A stretch of 64,000 nucleotides of DNA from positions 1-64,000 of the forward strand of contig NZ_JAKIKQ010000016.1 in assembly GCF_023284045.1 (NCBI RefSeq), in the 5' to 3' direction. Positions 1-8,585 of the stretch are shown here, piece after piece (the stretch's first letter is position 1; the number at the start of each line of letters is the position of its first letter). The translations under genes and the position numbers were made by a program. The notes below the pieces were generated by a model. The model was given only the letters and a program-made list of their open reading frames with translations. It did not search any database and had not been told where the DNA came from. This DNA is from Shewanella kaireitica (lineage in GTDB: Bacteria > Pseudomonadota > Gammaproteobacteria > Enterobacterales > Shewanellaceae).

Positions 1-30
1 TCGCGAGTTCGAGTCTCGTCCGTTCCGCCA
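1..30 (+). pseudogene. tRNA-Asp 3' end, cut by the window edge
   Basis: The bases give the T-arm (GAGTTCGAGTCTC), the acceptor 3' strand CCGTTCC, the discriminator G and an encoded CCA. The rest lies left of the window, so I cannot tell whether this first copy is an intact tRNA-Asp gene or another degenerate repeat unit. A terminator hairpin follows at 45-72. Confidence 0.5.
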
Positions 31-114
31 ACATAAAGACGAAAGCCTCTACAGAAATGTAGAGGCTTTTTTCGTTTACATGCTAAAGCATTTAAAGCGA
101 TTAATAGTGACTAC

Positions 115-205
115 AGAGCGGAAGTTCAGTTGGTTAGGCTCCCTATGAACAGACTGCGGCCTGTCACGCCGGCGGGCGCTAGTTCGAGTCTCGTCCGTTC
201 CGCCA
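115..205 (+). pseudogene. tRNA-Asp-like sequence, copy 1 (enlarged D region)
   Basis: The anticodon arm reads CGGC-CTGTCAC-GCCG, anticodon GTC, as in tRNA-Asp, and the 3' end is CCGTTCCGCCA. The stretch between the D-loop sequence AGTTGGTTA and the anticodon arm is about 15 nt longer than in a normal tRNA-Asp, and it adds a TGAAC that can pair with GTTCA at the D-stem position. The acceptor 5' strand AGAGCGG differs from the usual GGAGCGG at the first base, and the T-stem has a mismatch (GCTAG opposite CTCGT). A normal cloverleaf seems unlikely, so I call it a tRNA pseudogene or tRNA-like RNA. Confidence 0.6.
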
Positions 206-288
206 ACATAAAGACGAAAGCCTCTGCAGAAATGCAGAGTCTTTTTTCGTTTACATGCTCAAGAGCTAAAGCGGTTAATCACAACTGC

Positions 289-378
289 AGCGCGGAAGTT
301 GAGTTGGTTAGGCTCACTATGAATAGACAGCGGCCTGTCACGCCGGAGGCGCGAGTTCGAGTCTCGTCCATTCCGCCA
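289..378 (+). pseudogene. tRNA-Asp-like sequence, copy 2
   Basis: Same plan as copy 1: anticodon GTC in CCTGTCACGCCG, the same enlarged D region, and an encoded CCA. The D-stem strand is mutated to GTTGA and its partner to TGAAT, so the extra pairing is weakened. The acceptor strands AGCGCGG and CCATTCC pair poorly, while the T-arm GCGAG/CTCGT is intact. Independent mutations in this copy argue against selection for aminoacylation. Confidence 0.55.
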
Positions 379-461
379 ACACAAAGACGAAAGCCTCTGC
401 AGAAATGCAGAGGCTTTTTTCGTTTACATGCTCAAGAGTTAAAGCGGTTAATCGCAACTGC

Positions 462-552
462 AGCGCGGAAGTTCAGTTGGTTAGGCTCCCTATGAACAGA
501 CAGCGGCCTGTCACGCCGGGGGTCGCGAGTTCGAGTCTCGTCCGTTCCGCCA
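462..552 (+). pseudogene. tRNA-Asp-like sequence, copy 3
   Basis: The best-preserved copy over the 3' half: anticodon arm with GTC, variable loop GGGTC, T-arm GCGAG-TTCGAGT-CTCGT and CCGTTCCGCCA all match tRNA-Asp. It still has the enlarged D region with the possible GTTCA/TGAAC stem and the poor acceptor 5' strand AGCGCGG. A perfect terminator hairpin (567-588) followed by TTTTTT ends the array. Confidence 0.6.
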
Positions 553-566
553 ACATAAAGACGAAA

Positions 567-594
567 GCCTCTGCAGAAATGCAGAGGCTTTTTT
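567..594 (+). terminator. Rho-independent terminator ending the tRNA-like array
   Basis: GCCTCTGCA and TGCAGAGGC pair around GAAA and are followed by TTTTTT. Equivalent hairpins stand at 45-72, 220-247 (one mismatch) and 393-420 after the preceding units. Confidence 0.85.
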
Positions 595-735
595 CGTTGT
601 GGAAAAAGTAAAGTTATATGCACCGATCACGAATTTGGTAAGATATTAACTTATTGCTAAACAGTATGTGATGTCATACCAACCTATTTTCATTTGATGA
701 ATGTATAATGAACATTGCTAATTTAAGGTATATAA

Positions 736-990
736 ATGAACTGTCGTTTAGGTTGCGGTGCATGTTGCATAGCGCCCTCTATCACTACACCCATTCCTGG
801 AATGCCTGAGGGTAAACCTGCAGGAGTAAGATGTATTCAGTTAAATGACGGGAATTTGTGTAAACTTTTTGGCAAACCAGAAAGGCCTGTTGTATGTGGC
901 CAATTTGCGGCAACTGAAGATGTTTGTGGTAGCAATACTAAAGAAGCTTTATGGTTGATATCTTCATTAGAACAGGCTACAAACTGCTAA
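736..990 (+). CDS. YkgJ-family cysteine cluster protein
   Basis: An 84-residue cytoplasmic protein that begins MNCRLGCGACC and carries further cysteines at VRC, NLC, VVC and DVC. The clustered N-terminal cysteines are the mark of the YkgJ/YkgJ-like zinc or iron-sulfur family (UPF0153). No enzymatic role is established for the family. It lies 39 bp ahead of the NsrR-type regulator on the same strand and could share its transcript. No signal peptide or membrane segment is visible, and the length suits the short members of the family. Confidence 0.8.
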   Translation: MNCRLGCGACCIAPSITTPIPGMPEGKPAGVRCIQLNDGNLCKLFGKPERPVVCGQFAATEDVCGSNTKEALWLISSLEQATNC

Positions 991-1029
991 TTAGGCGTTA
1001 TTTTGATCGTTTTTATGGATTGGTAAGCA

Positions 1030-1479
1030 ATGCAACTAACTCGTTACACTGATTTTGGATTGAGAACACTTATGTACCTTGCTTTGCACCCAGGGCGTGA
1101 GTCGCTTTTCCGTATCTCTGAAATTACCGATGTTTTTGATTTGTCGGCAAACCATATCTCTAAAGTAGTGCATCACCTCGGCAAGTTGGGTTATTTAAAG
1201 ACTGTTAGAGGTAAAAGTGGTGGCTTTAAACTAGCAATGCCTGCTAGCGAGATTAATGTTGGTGATGTGGTAAGAGCACTAGAGAACTCACTATCTCCAA
1301 TTGATTGCAGTAAGCCATATTGTTTGTTTACACCTGCCTGTAAGCTTAAAGGCGTATTAGCTGAAGCGGTAAACGCTTATTTGGCAGTTCTAGATGGTTA
1401 TACGCTTGAGATGATCGTTACTAACAATAAAGAGCTAAAGTCGTTATTGCCTGATCTTTCCATCTCAATCCTGCAGTAA
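1030..1479 (+). CDS. nsrR: Rrf2-family nitric-oxide-sensing repressor NsrR
   Basis: A 149-residue Rrf2-type winged-helix regulator. The N-terminus MQLTRYTDFGLRTLMYLA and the wing VRGKSGGFKLA closely follow NsrR rather than IscR. The C-terminal half has the three-cysteine pattern of NsrR, CSKPYCLFTPAC, which in known NsrR proteins ligates the NO-sensitive iron-sulfur cluster. NsrR represses nitrosative stress genes such as hmp, but no such target gene is in this window. The 3' end overlaps the convergent yibQ gene by 15 bp. Confidence 0.82.
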   Translation: MQLTRYTDFGLRTLMYLALHPGRESLFRISEITDVFDLSANHISKVVHHLGKLGYLKTVRGKSGGFKLAMPASEINVGDVVRALENSLSPIDCSKPYCLFTPACKLKGVLAEAVNAYLAVLDGYTLEMIVTNNKELKSLLPDLSISILQ

Positions 1480-2208
1480 AGTAGTATCACTCTTACTTGT
1501 AATACTAATAGGTAATAGCTTTGACGGTGGTACGAGTGCGATGTCAGCTTGTGTTAGCCGGTGTAGATTATTATTTAAAAAAGTAAGCGTTTCAGGATAG
1601 GGGTGAGCGATTACGACTACATCAGTTTGAGTTTTAGTTAGCGCTATTGCTTTTTGAAACTGAAACTCCAAACCCGCATCTGTTTTGTCATTATCAAGAA
1701 AAATAGTCCGCTTTAATAAGGGTACGCCAACTCTTTCCGCCACTGCACCTGCTTGAGTGTATTTGGTTGTTACACTGTCTATAAAGTAAATATCCCGCTG
1801 AAGAAGTGTATCCATTACCCAATGCATGGGTTTATCTAGCTGGGTAAGTAAGCTTCCCATATGGTTATTCGCACCTGATGCAAAAGGTACACTATCGATA
1901 GCCTGTTCTAATTGCAGTTTAAAGTCTCGCTCAGACATGGAATTGGTTAAAGCGCCTGGGCCAATTGTTTTGCCATTAAGCGCCTGCATAGGCAGGTGCA
2001 CTAATATCTCGCTACCTTGTTGGTGCGCTTTAGTGGCGACAGCTTTACCCAAAGGTGTGAGTGGTAACACCGAAAGAGTCACGCTAGGCGGCAGTGCTAG
2101 CACTGCTTTGTCAGATTGACGATAACCTATATCGTCAATAATGATAGCAATCCTTGCTGCAAATGAACTTGAACTAAATAGTAGAAAACAAAGTAATAGA
2201 TAGCGCAC
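1465..2208 (-). CDS. yibQ: Divergent polysaccharide deacetylase YibQ
   Basis: A 247-residue exported protein with an N-terminal signal sequence (MRYLLLCFLLFSSSSFAA) followed by IAIIIDDIGY, the opening strand of the divergent polysaccharide deacetylase (DUF610) fold. The motifs NNHMGS and AHPYPET near the conserved metal-site positions are also visible. The start codon appears to be GTG, 8 bp after the ctpA stop, so translation is probably coupled to ctpA. The order gpmI-envC-ctpA-yibQ resembles the enterobacterial gpmM-envC-yibQ cluster, which points to an envelope role; the substrate is unknown. Confidence 0.82.
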   Translation of the reverse strand: MRYLLLCFLLFSSSSFAARIAIIIDDIGYRQSDKAVLALPPSVTLSVLPLTPLGKAVATKAHQQGSEILVHLPMQALNGKTIGPGALTNSMSERDFKLQLEQAIDSVPFASGANNHMGSLLTQLDKPMHWVMDTLLQRDIYFIDSVTTKYTQAGAVAERVGVPLLKRTIFLDNDKTDAGLEFQFQKAIALTKTQTDVVVIAHPYPETLTFLNNNLHRLTQADIALVPPSKLLPISITSKSDTTLLQD

Positions 2209-2216
2209 TGTATTGG

Positions 2217-3422
2217 TTATTTTTCTGTTTTAATCCAGGCAATTGCTGAGTTAACAAGTTTATCTTCAGCAATATCACCACGGAGTGAATTTGCATCGAT
2301 TATAGGCATACTTTCATCCGTTGTTATAGTCTCTAGTGCCACTTTTATATCTGGTTCGATCCCTCTTGAGTGTATATCTTTACCATTTGGAGTGGTGTAT
2401 TTCGCGATGGTGAGCTTAATTGCATTACCTTCAGTTAGCGTTGGGATAAGGCTCTGTACTGTACCTTTACCGAAGCTAGTTTGACCGATAAGCTTTGCTC
2501 TGCCATTTTCTTGTAGTGCTGCCGCGAGAACTTCAGATGCTGAAGCTGAACCTTTATTGATTAACACTAGCATAGGTACGCTTTTGACCATGGTTTGTGG
2601 TGAGGCATAGTAGTCAGAGTTTGCATCAAAAAAACGACCCTCTGTGGCAACTATTCTTCCTCTGTCTAAAAATATATCCGCTATTTGTATCGCTTGATCC
2701 AGCAACCCGCCGGGATTATTTCTGAGATCGAGAATCAGCCCGTTTAAAGGTTTTGTTTGCCATAGGGCAAGTTGTTTGACAAGGTCTTGTGTTGAGTTCT
2801 CTTGGAAGCTAGACAGTCTTATATAGCCAATTTGATTGTCTAACAGTTGCGCCTCTACCGAGTTAATAGAGATAAGGCCTGGGCTGATGGTGACTTTATA
2901 GCTGGTCTCTGAGTTTGCTCGTACAAGTTCTAAGTCAATCGCTTGTTTATCATAACTGTGCTGTTTAATTTCACTGAGCAAGCTCTCTAACTTATCTGCA
3001 GTGACTAATTGTTGGTTAAGCTTAATAATTCTATCACCCGGCATGATGCCTGCTCGTTCTGCGGGTGATTGAGGAAAGGGCGTTACAATGGTTATTTGGT
3101 CGTTGTCTGTCGCAATCTCAACCCCGAATCCATAATACTCACCGTCGTTGCTCTCTTGGATATTTGAAAAAGCCTGTTTATCTAGAAAGCTAGAGTAAGG
3201 ATCGAGCTTGGAAAATATGCCTTCAATAGCAGCTTCGATAAGCTCTTCTTCGGTGAGTTTTTTTACGTAGTAGGTTTCAATTGTGTCGATGACATCGAGC
3301 AGAACAGGATAGTCAACTCGGGTCTTATATTGTTGAGTATGTTCTTGCCCAAAGAGTGTGAGCGACAAGCCCAGTGCTAATCCAGCGGCAGCAAAACTAA
3401 AATTACGAATAATACCTGACAT
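2217..3422 (-). CDS. S41-family carboxyl-terminal processing peptidase (CtpA-like)
   Basis: A periplasmic serine protease of 401 residues from the start chosen here. An ATG six codons upstream exists, but the AAGGGG ribosome site lies at the right distance from the ATG at 3422 (protein MSGIIRNF). The order is a signal/anchor segment, a dimerisation-like helix region, a PDZ domain (around YYGFGVEIATDNDQ), and the S41 core. The core shows GYIRLSSF, LRNNPGG, the catalytic serine region GSASASEVLAAAL and the catalytic lysine in SFGKGTVQ. The gene sits between envC and yibQ, so it probably acts in cell-wall or periplasmic protein turnover (inference). Confidence 0.88.
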   Translation of the reverse strand: MSGIIRNFSFAAAGLALGLSLTLFGQEHTQQYKTRVDYPVLLDVIDTIETYYVKKLTEEELIEAAIEGIFSKLDPYSSFLDKQAFSNIQESNDGEYYGFGVEIATDNDQITIVTPFPQSPAERAGIMPGDRIIKLNQQLVTADKLESLLSEIKQHSYDKQAIDLELVRANSETSYKVTISPGLISINSVEAQLLDNQIGYIRLSSFQENSTQDLVKQLALWQTKPLNGLILDLRNNPGGLLDQAIQIADIFLDRGRIVATEGRFFDANSDYYASPQTMVKSVPMLVLINKGSASASEVLAAALQENGRAKLIGQTSFGKGTVQSLIPTLTEGNAIKLTIAKYTTPNGKDIHSRGIEPDIKVALETITTDESMPIIDANSLRGDIAEDKLVNSAIAWIKTEK

Positions 3423-3455
3423 ATTAACCCCTTGTATCAAATGGGGTTATTGTGC

Positions 3456-4589
3456 CTACCGCTTACAATATCTAGCAGGATCGACCGCTTGCCCCTTATG
3501 TCTTACTTCAAAGTATAGGCCAGACTCGGTCTGTCCACCTGAACGACCGACTAATGCTATCGATTCTCCCTTAATAACAGAGTCACCTGCTGACTTTAAA
3601 AGAGTTTGTGCGTGACCATATAAGCTCATATAGCCTTTACCGTGATCGACGACTAGCACCATGCCGAAGCCACGTAGCCAATCGGCGTAGATAACCTTTC
3701 CACCTGCAATAGCTGCAATGTTTTGTCCTTCAGAAGCTGAAATGGTGACGCCTTTCCACTTCACTTGGCCAGAGCGTTTACTACCAAAACCAGATTTAAT
3801 ACGTCCCTTTGTGGGCCATTTAAGTTTGCGTTTACTTGATAACCCATCGAGCGACGGGTTATTTTTCATTGCCAATAGCGCTTGTTCGACAACTCGCTTT
3901 AAGCTGGCTTCTTCAATCTGCAGTTGCTCTAGTTTGGCACCACTGCTAGTTAAAGTTCGCTGTAATTGAGTGAGTGTTTGTTGGCGCTGGGATTGCTCTT
4001 GGTCTAAACGTTTTGCTTGTTGCTGTTGCTCAATGACTAATTTGTTGAGTCGAGTTTGGTTCTCTTGCTGTTTGAGTTTGACCTCATCAAGCTCAACAAT
4101 GGTGGTCTGTAGCTGTTTAATTGAAGCGATACGCGCGTTATTCAAATACTGATAATAGGCTAACAAACGCTCAATACTGGCTGGTGATTGTTGATTGAGC
4201 AACATTTTACTGTAGTCATGGTTACCAGCTAGGTAGGCACTAGCAAGTTGATTTGATAAGGTTTTTTGCTGGATTGTTTTAAGTTTATCTAACTGGGTGA
4301 ACTTCACGCTGAGTTCTGCCAGTGCTTTATCTATACCGGCCAAATCTTGTTTGGTTTTATTAACTTTTTTAGCCGCAGTAGCAATCGCTTGCTCATCTTT
4401 TTTAAGCAAAGAGATTAAGCGTTCCCGCTGCTTATTCGTATCCTTCACCGCAGATTGTTGTTTATTAATCTGCATCTGAATCGACTTAAGTTCAGATTGA
4501 CGACGATCAAGATCGGTCGCTTGGGCTGATAAAGGCAGTGATATAAAGCCAGCAATAATGCTGGCTTTGATAAAAAGTCGAATGGTCAT
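3456..4589 (-). CDS. envC: Murein hydrolase activator EnvC
   Basis: A 377-residue protein with a signal peptide (cleavage near AQATDLD), a long Gln/Lys-rich coiled coil (~25-240) and a C-terminal LytM/M23 domain (~260-377). The LytM domain is degenerate: the usual zinc-binding HxxxD position reads WKGVTI, although LYGHAQ is kept. This matches EnvC, which does not cut peptidoglycan itself but activates AmiA/AmiB amidases at the division septum. One base separates it from gpmI upstream and 33 bp from ctpA downstream, so a single operon is likely. Confidence 0.92.
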   Translation of the reverse strand: MTIRLFIKASIIAGFISLPLSAQATDLDRRQSELKSIQMQINKQQSAVKDTNKQRERLISLLKKDEQAIATAAKKVNKTKQDLAGIDKALAELSVKFTQLDKLKTIQQKTLSNQLASAYLAGNHDYSKMLLNQQSPASIERLLAYYQYLNNARIASIKQLQTTIVELDEVKLKQQENQTRLNKLVIEQQQQAKRLDQEQSQRQQTLTQLQRTLTSSGAKLEQLQIEEASLKRVVEQALLAMKNNPSLDGLSSKRKLKWPTKGRIKSGFGSKRSGQVKWKGVTISASEGQNIAAIAGGKVIYADWLRGFGMVLVVDHGKGYMSLYGHAQTLLKSAGDSVIKGESIALVGRSGGQTESGLYFEVRHKGQAVDPARYCKR

Positions 4590-4590
4590 A

Positions 4591-6135
4591 TTACTCTTTG
4601 AGTTTAATTATCGCTCGGCCTGTCATCTCTTCAGGCACTTCTTGTCCCATCAAGGTTAACATAGTCGGCGCTAAATCACTCAAACGACCGCCTTTTTCTA
4701 TATCTGCGTCACGACCAACATAGATTAGTGGTACTAATTCGCTGGTGTGTGCGGTATGTGCTTGGCCAGTTGTTTCATCGGTCATCTGCTCAGCATTACC
4801 GTGATCGGCGGTAATTAAACACTCTCCGCCCACTTTATCGAGTGCTTCAACAACTCGACCTAAGCAGCTATCAACCGCTTCACAGGCTTTAACTGCTGCA
4901 TCAAAGTTACCTGTATGACCAACCATATCGCCATTGGGGTAGTTACAAATAATCACGTCGTAGTCGGTAGACTCAATTGCAGCCACTAATTTGTCCGTTA
5001 GTTCTGCCGAACTCATCTCTGGCTGTAGGTCATAAGTCGCTACTTTTGGAGATTGGACTAAGATGCGGTCTTCGCCTTCGAAAGGTTCTTCCTTGCCACC
5101 GTTGAAGAAGAACGTGACATGAGCATACTTTTCCGTTTCCGAAATACGCAGCTGAGTCATATTCTGATCTTGTAAGGTTTCGCCTAAGGTATTGACCAAA
5201 TCTGTCGATGGGTAAGCGATAGCGGCGTCAATATCTGCAGCGTATTCGGTTAGCATCACAAAATGTGCATTAGGAGTAACAGCGCGTTCAAAGCCATCAA
5301 AATCTGCATTCACAAAGCTGCGAGTAATTTGTCGAGCACGATCGGCGCGGAAGTTCATGAAAATGAGTGCATCGTTGTCTGCTAGTTTGGCAATTTTGCC
5401 ATCAGCATCGGGAATCACTGTGCTACCAACAAACTCGTCATTCTCATCACGAGCGTAAGCGGCTTCAATACCTTCTACGGCATTAGCTGCGGTATGCAGT
5501 CCCTTACCCTCGGTAATAAGCTCGTAGGCCTGTGAGACTCGATCCCAGCGGTTATCTCGATCCATTGCATAGTAGCGGCCAATAAGCGAAGCAACTTGAC
5601 CTGTACCTAGTGTTTTGAACATCTCTTCAAAGTGCGCTAAACCTACTTTTGCACTGCGAGGGGGCGTATCACGTCCGTCCAAAAAGGCATGAAGATATAC
5701 TTTAGTTGCACCGCGTTTCACAGCAAGACGACACATAGCTTCTATATGGTCTTGGTGACTATGAACACCACCAGGTGATAATAGCCCCATGATATGAACC
5801 GCACCATTTGCTTTAATTGCATCGTCAATGGCTTTAGTCAGTGTTGGGTTGGTATCGAACTCACCATCATCGATAGCTTTACCGATACGAGTAAGCTCTT
5901 GATAAACAATACGGCCAGAACCGATATTGATATGGCCAACTTCAGAGTTACCCATTTGGCCATCTGGTAAGCCAACATCAATTCCTGAACCTGAGATTAA
6001 ACTATTGGGATATTGCGCATTTAGCTTGTCGAGAACAGGAGTTTTTGCATGAAAAACAGCATTTTCTTGCGTATTTTCACGGTAACCCCAGCCATCGAGG
6101 ATCAGCAATGCCAACGGGCGTTTGCGTGTCGTCAT
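4591..6135 (-). CDS. gpmI: 2,3-bisphosphoglycerate-independent phosphoglycerate mutase
   Basis: A 514-residue cytoplasmic enzyme interconverting 3- and 2-phosphoglycerate in glycolysis and gluconeogenesis. The metal site begins LLILDGWG, the nucleophilic serine lies in MGNSEVGH, and the C-terminal metal motifs ITADHGNAEQM and AHTSELVP are present. The length is typical of the family. An AAAGGTA ribosome site lies just before ATG at 6135. It is the first gene of the minus-strand block with envC, ctpA and yibQ. Confidence 0.97.
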   Translation of the reverse strand: MTTRKRPLALLILDGWGYRENTQENAVFHAKTPVLDKLNAQYPNSLISGSGIDVGLPDGQMGNSEVGHINIGSGRIVYQELTRIGKAIDDGEFDTNPTLTKAIDDAIKANGAVHIMGLLSPGGVHSHQDHIEAMCRLAVKRGATKVYLHAFLDGRDTPPRSAKVGLAHFEEMFKTLGTGQVASLIGRYYAMDRDNRWDRVSQAYELITEGKGLHTAANAVEGIEAAYARDENDEFVGSTVIPDADGKIAKLADNDALIFMNFRADRARQITRSFVNADFDGFERAVTPNAHFVMLTEYAADIDAAIAYPSTDLVNTLGETLQDQNMTQLRISETEKYAHVTFFFNGGKEEPFEGEDRILVQSPKVATYDLQPEMSSAELTDKLVAAIESTDYDVIICNYPNGDMVGHTGNFDAAVKACEAVDSCLGRVVEALDKVGGECLITADHGNAEQMTDETTGQAHTAHTSELVPLIYVGRDADIEKGGRLSDLAPTMLTLMGQEVPEEMTGRAIIKLKE

Positions 6136-6372
6136 GGTAGTACCTTTAAGTTTGAAAGAATAAGATTAAAATTTGAATTGGTTAAATATTACTACCAATT
6201 GGGGTTCGGCATAAAGAAATTTACCTAGATTGTGGTTATCGTTTTAGTTATAGCGATGATCCAAAGCCTGTTGTCATGCACGTTACGTGACTAACATTCT
6301 GTATTCTGCCATAGCAATGGTATACTCTGTGCCTCATTATATTTGGGCTAATTAAAAGTAGGCAGTTAAAGC

Positions 6373-6807
6373 ATGCAAGAATATATGGAATTTTTTAAAG
6401 CAAACCCGATGTTAAGTTTAGCTTGGGTTGGTTTATTCGTTGGACTCATCGTTATGGTGTTCAAATCTAGCGTATCAAAAGTTAAAAACGTTAATCATCA
6501 AGAAGCCACATTGCTGATGAACAAGCAAAGTGCAAAGGTTGTTGATGTGCGCGGAAAAGAAGAGTTTAAGAAGGGTCATATTGTTGATGCCGTTAACCTT
6601 CCTTTAGCTGATATAAAAAATAATCAGCTCGGTACCCTTGAAAACGCAAAAGGCAGTCCCATTATAATGGTATGCAACGCTGGCATGACTTCGTCTCAAG
6701 CGGCTCAACTGATGGTTAAACACGGTTTTGAAAACGTGAATAACTTGAAAGGTGGTATGGGTGAATGGCAGTCAAATAACTTGCCTGTTTCAAAGAGCAA
6801 AAGATAG
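6373..6807 (+). CDS. Membrane-anchored rhodanese-like protein YibN
   Basis: 144 residues: one N-terminal transmembrane helix (~12-31, LSLAWVGLFVGLIVMVF) followed by a cytoplasmic rhodanese domain with VVDVRGKEEFKKGHI and the active-site cysteine loop VCNAGMTS. Rhodaneses transfer sulfane sulfur; the cellular substrate of YibN is not defined. In E. coli the order is yibN-grxC-secB-gpsA. Here grxC is absent and ~225 bp without a gene precede secB. Confidence 0.85.
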   Translation: MQEYMEFFKANPMLSLAWVGLFVGLIVMVFKSSVSKVKNVNHQEATLLMNKQSAKVVDVRGKEEFKKGHIVDAVNLPLADIKNNQLGTLENAKGSPIIMVCNAGMTSSQAAQLMVKHGFENVNNLKGGMGEWQSNNLPVSKSKR

Positions 6808-6947
6808 AAGTGTCGGTGTAGCCATTGCATTATTGTTAAGTAATTGATTAAAGTGTCACGGCTTAGCATTAATGGTTACCGGCATTGAATTGAGGGATTA
6901 CCCTCCAAAAAAGCGTCTGTTGACTAAATAAATCAAAAACTGGGACA

Positions 6948-6973
6948 GCTATTTGGGTTGTTACCCAAATAAG
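6948..6973 (+). promoter_or_regulatory. Stem-loop in the secB upstream region
   Basis: TATTTGGGT and ACCCAAATA form a perfect 9-bp stem around TGTT, about 60 bp before secB. No T-run follows, so it does not look like a simple terminator. A smaller hairpin, GAGGG/CCCTC, lies just upstream near 6893. It could be part of the secB leader; the role is unknown. Confidence 0.4.
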
Positions 6974-7031
6974 CAAACCCTGAGACTGGCTCTTTTGAAG
7001 TAGCCTCACAAACTTTTTAAGGTAGGAAATT

Positions 7032-7517
7032 ATGGCTGAAGTAGCTAACAACGAAGAACAAGCACCACAATTCAACATTCAACGTGTTTACACAAAAGAT
7101 ATCTCTTTTGAAACACCAAACAGCCCAGCTGTTTTCCAAAAAGAATGGACTCCAGAAGTTAAGCTAGACCTTGATACTCGTAGCAACAAGCTTTCTGACG
7201 ACGTATACGAAGTTGTTCTTTCTCTTACTGTTACCGCTAAAAATGGCGAAGAAACAGCATTCCTTTGTGAAGTACAGCAAGCAGGTATCTTCGCAATTAC
7301 TGGTCTTACTGAGCAGCAACTTGCACATTCTCTAGGTGCTTACTGCCCTAACGTTCTTTTCCCATATGCTCGTGAAGCCGTTGGTAGCCTAGTTAGCCGT
7401 GGTACTTTCCCACAACTAAACCTTGCTCCAGTTAACTTTGACGCGCTATTCGCTCAGTACGTTCAACAGCGTCAAGCTGCTGCCGCTGAAGCGCCTGCAG
7501 AAGAAGCTAACGCTTAA
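7032..7517 (+). CDS. secB: Protein-export chaperone SecB
   Basis: A 161-residue acidic cytoplasmic chaperone that keeps preproteins unfolded and passes them to SecA. The family core is visible: [19 protein letters not shown] near residues 13-32, [28 protein letters not shown], and the signature [37 protein letters not shown]. The C-terminal tail is Ala/Glu-rich. A ribosome site (AAGGTAGG) precedes the ATG. The stop codon is 4 bp from the gpsA start, so the two are co-transcribed. Confidence 0.97.
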
Positions 7518-7521
7518 TAGC

Positions 7522-8538
7522 ATGGAAAACACTGCCGATATTACGGTACTGGGGGCGGGCTCTTATGGCACCGCCCTTGCTATTTCTCTCGCGAGTAATG
7601 GCCACAGAACCTTGCTTTGGGGACATGAACCCGAGCACATTGAAAACCTAAAGAACGACAAGTGTAATCAAGAGTTCTTACCTGGTATTCCGCTTCCAGA
7701 TTTGCTTATCCCTGAATCCGATCTAGCAACAGCACTTGCTGCTTCCAACAACGTATTAGTTGTTGTGCCTAGTCACGTATTTGGGTTGGTATTAGCGCAA
7801 GCTAAACCGCTGTTACGTAAAGATGCACGAATTGTATGGGCGACTAAAGGCCTTGAGCCTGAAACGGGTCGACTGATACAGGATGTGGCGCGAGAAGTCT
7901 TAGGTGAGGCGTTCCCACTTGCCGTTTTATCAGGACCTACGTTTGCAAAAGAACTTGCTGCTGGCATGCCCACAGCAATATCTATCGCAGGTACAGATCC
8001 GCAATTCACTAATGATTTAGTTGAATTGTTGCATAGCCCTAAGCGTTTACGCGTTTACGCCAACGATGATTTTATCGGCCTCCAATTGGGTGGCGCGGTG
8101 AAAAATGTTATCGCTATTGGTGCGGGACTATCTGACGGTATCGGTTTTGGTGCCAATGCTCGAACAGCATTGATCACTCGTGGTTTAGTCGAACTAACTC
8201 GTCTCGGTGAAGCGATTGGTGCGCAAGCATCGACCTTTATGGGGATGGCAGGATTAGGTGATTTAGTATTAACGTGCACCGATAATCAATCTCGTAACCG
8301 TCGTTTCGGTTTAGCGTTAGGTAAAGGCAGTGATGTTGAAGCCGCGCAAATAGAGATTGGCCAAGTTGTCGAAGGCTATCGCAATACTAAAGAGGTCTAT
8401 ACATTGGCAAAACGTTTAGGCGTTGAAATGCCAATCACTGAGCAGGTTTACCAAGTGCTTTATCAAGGTAAATTACCAGTGGATGCCGCTAAAGAGTTGT
8501 TAAGTCGCGAGAAAAAATCTGAAACATCGGCAGAGTAA
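7522..8538 (+). CDS. gpsA: Glycerol-3-phosphate dehydrogenase [NAD(P)+]
   Basis: 338 residues from the ATG at 7522 (MENTADITVLG); an in-frame upstream TTG inside secB would add an implausible tail. The N-terminal Rossmann motif is GAGSYGTALA, followed by the conserved LSGPTFAKELAAG and the substrate/catalytic lysine region LGGAVKNVIAIGAG, then GLGDLVLTCTD. It makes sn-glycerol-3-phosphate from dihydroxyacetone phosphate for phospholipid synthesis. A terminator follows at 8586-8612. Confidence 0.97.
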   Translation: MENTADITVLGAGSYGTALAISLASNGHRTLLWGHEPEHIENLKNDKCNQEFLPGIPLPDLLIPESDLATALAASNNVLVVVPSHVFGLVLAQAKPLLRKDARIVWATKGLEPETGRLIQDVAREVLGEAFPLAVLSGPTFAKELAAGMPTAISIAGTDPQFTNDLVELLHSPKRLRVYANDDFIGLQLGGAVKNVIAIGAGLSDGIGFGANARTALITRGLVELTRLGEAIGAQASTFMGMAGLGDLVLTCTDNQSRNRRFGLALGKGSDVEAAQIEIGQVVEGYRNTKEVYTLAKRLGVEMPITEQVYQVLYQGKLPVDAAKELLSREKKSETSAE

Positions 8539-8585
8539 AATCTGCTAACTATTACTATGAATGTGGTGATGGTACAAACATAAAT

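Larger units (their letters stand above)
1..600 (+). repeat. ~174-bp tandem array of tRNA-Asp-like units with terminators
   Basis: The tRNA 3' end CGTTCCGCCA or a one-base variant recurs with its last base at 30, 205, 378 and 552, so the period is 173-175 bp. The window opens inside the first unit and holds three complete ones. Each unit has a tRNA-Asp-like sequence, a short AT-rich spacer containing ACGAAAGCC, and a hairpin GCCTCTGCA/TGCAGAGGC followed by six T (stems at 45-66, 220-241, 393-414 and 567-588). Short ORFs across the array are by-products of the repeat. E. coli tyrT also carries ~178-bp repeats containing tRNA 3' ends, which is the nearest precedent I know. The array probably arose by unequal recombination downstream of an intact tRNA-Asp gene lying to the left of the window (inference). 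Confidence 0.85.

Noticed and set aside
1..600. CRISPR array
   Set aside because: The period is ~174 bp and nearly the whole unit is conserved, with tRNA and terminator parts; there are no short repeats with variable spacers.
130..623. Overlapping ORFs on both strands across the tRNA-like array
   Set aside because: They follow the repeat period, have repeat-derived sequence (SSLVRSANIKTKASAEMQ) and no independent ribosome sites; they are by-products of the tandem array.
1030..1479. IscR rather than NsrR
   Set aside because: The cysteine spacing CSKPYCLFTPAC and the MQLTRYTDFGLR opening follow NsrR, and no isc genes are nearby.
7423..7521. Longer gpsA start inside secB
   Set aside because: It would add 33 residues unrelated to the GpsA N-terminus; the ATG at 7522 gives the normal Rossmann start.
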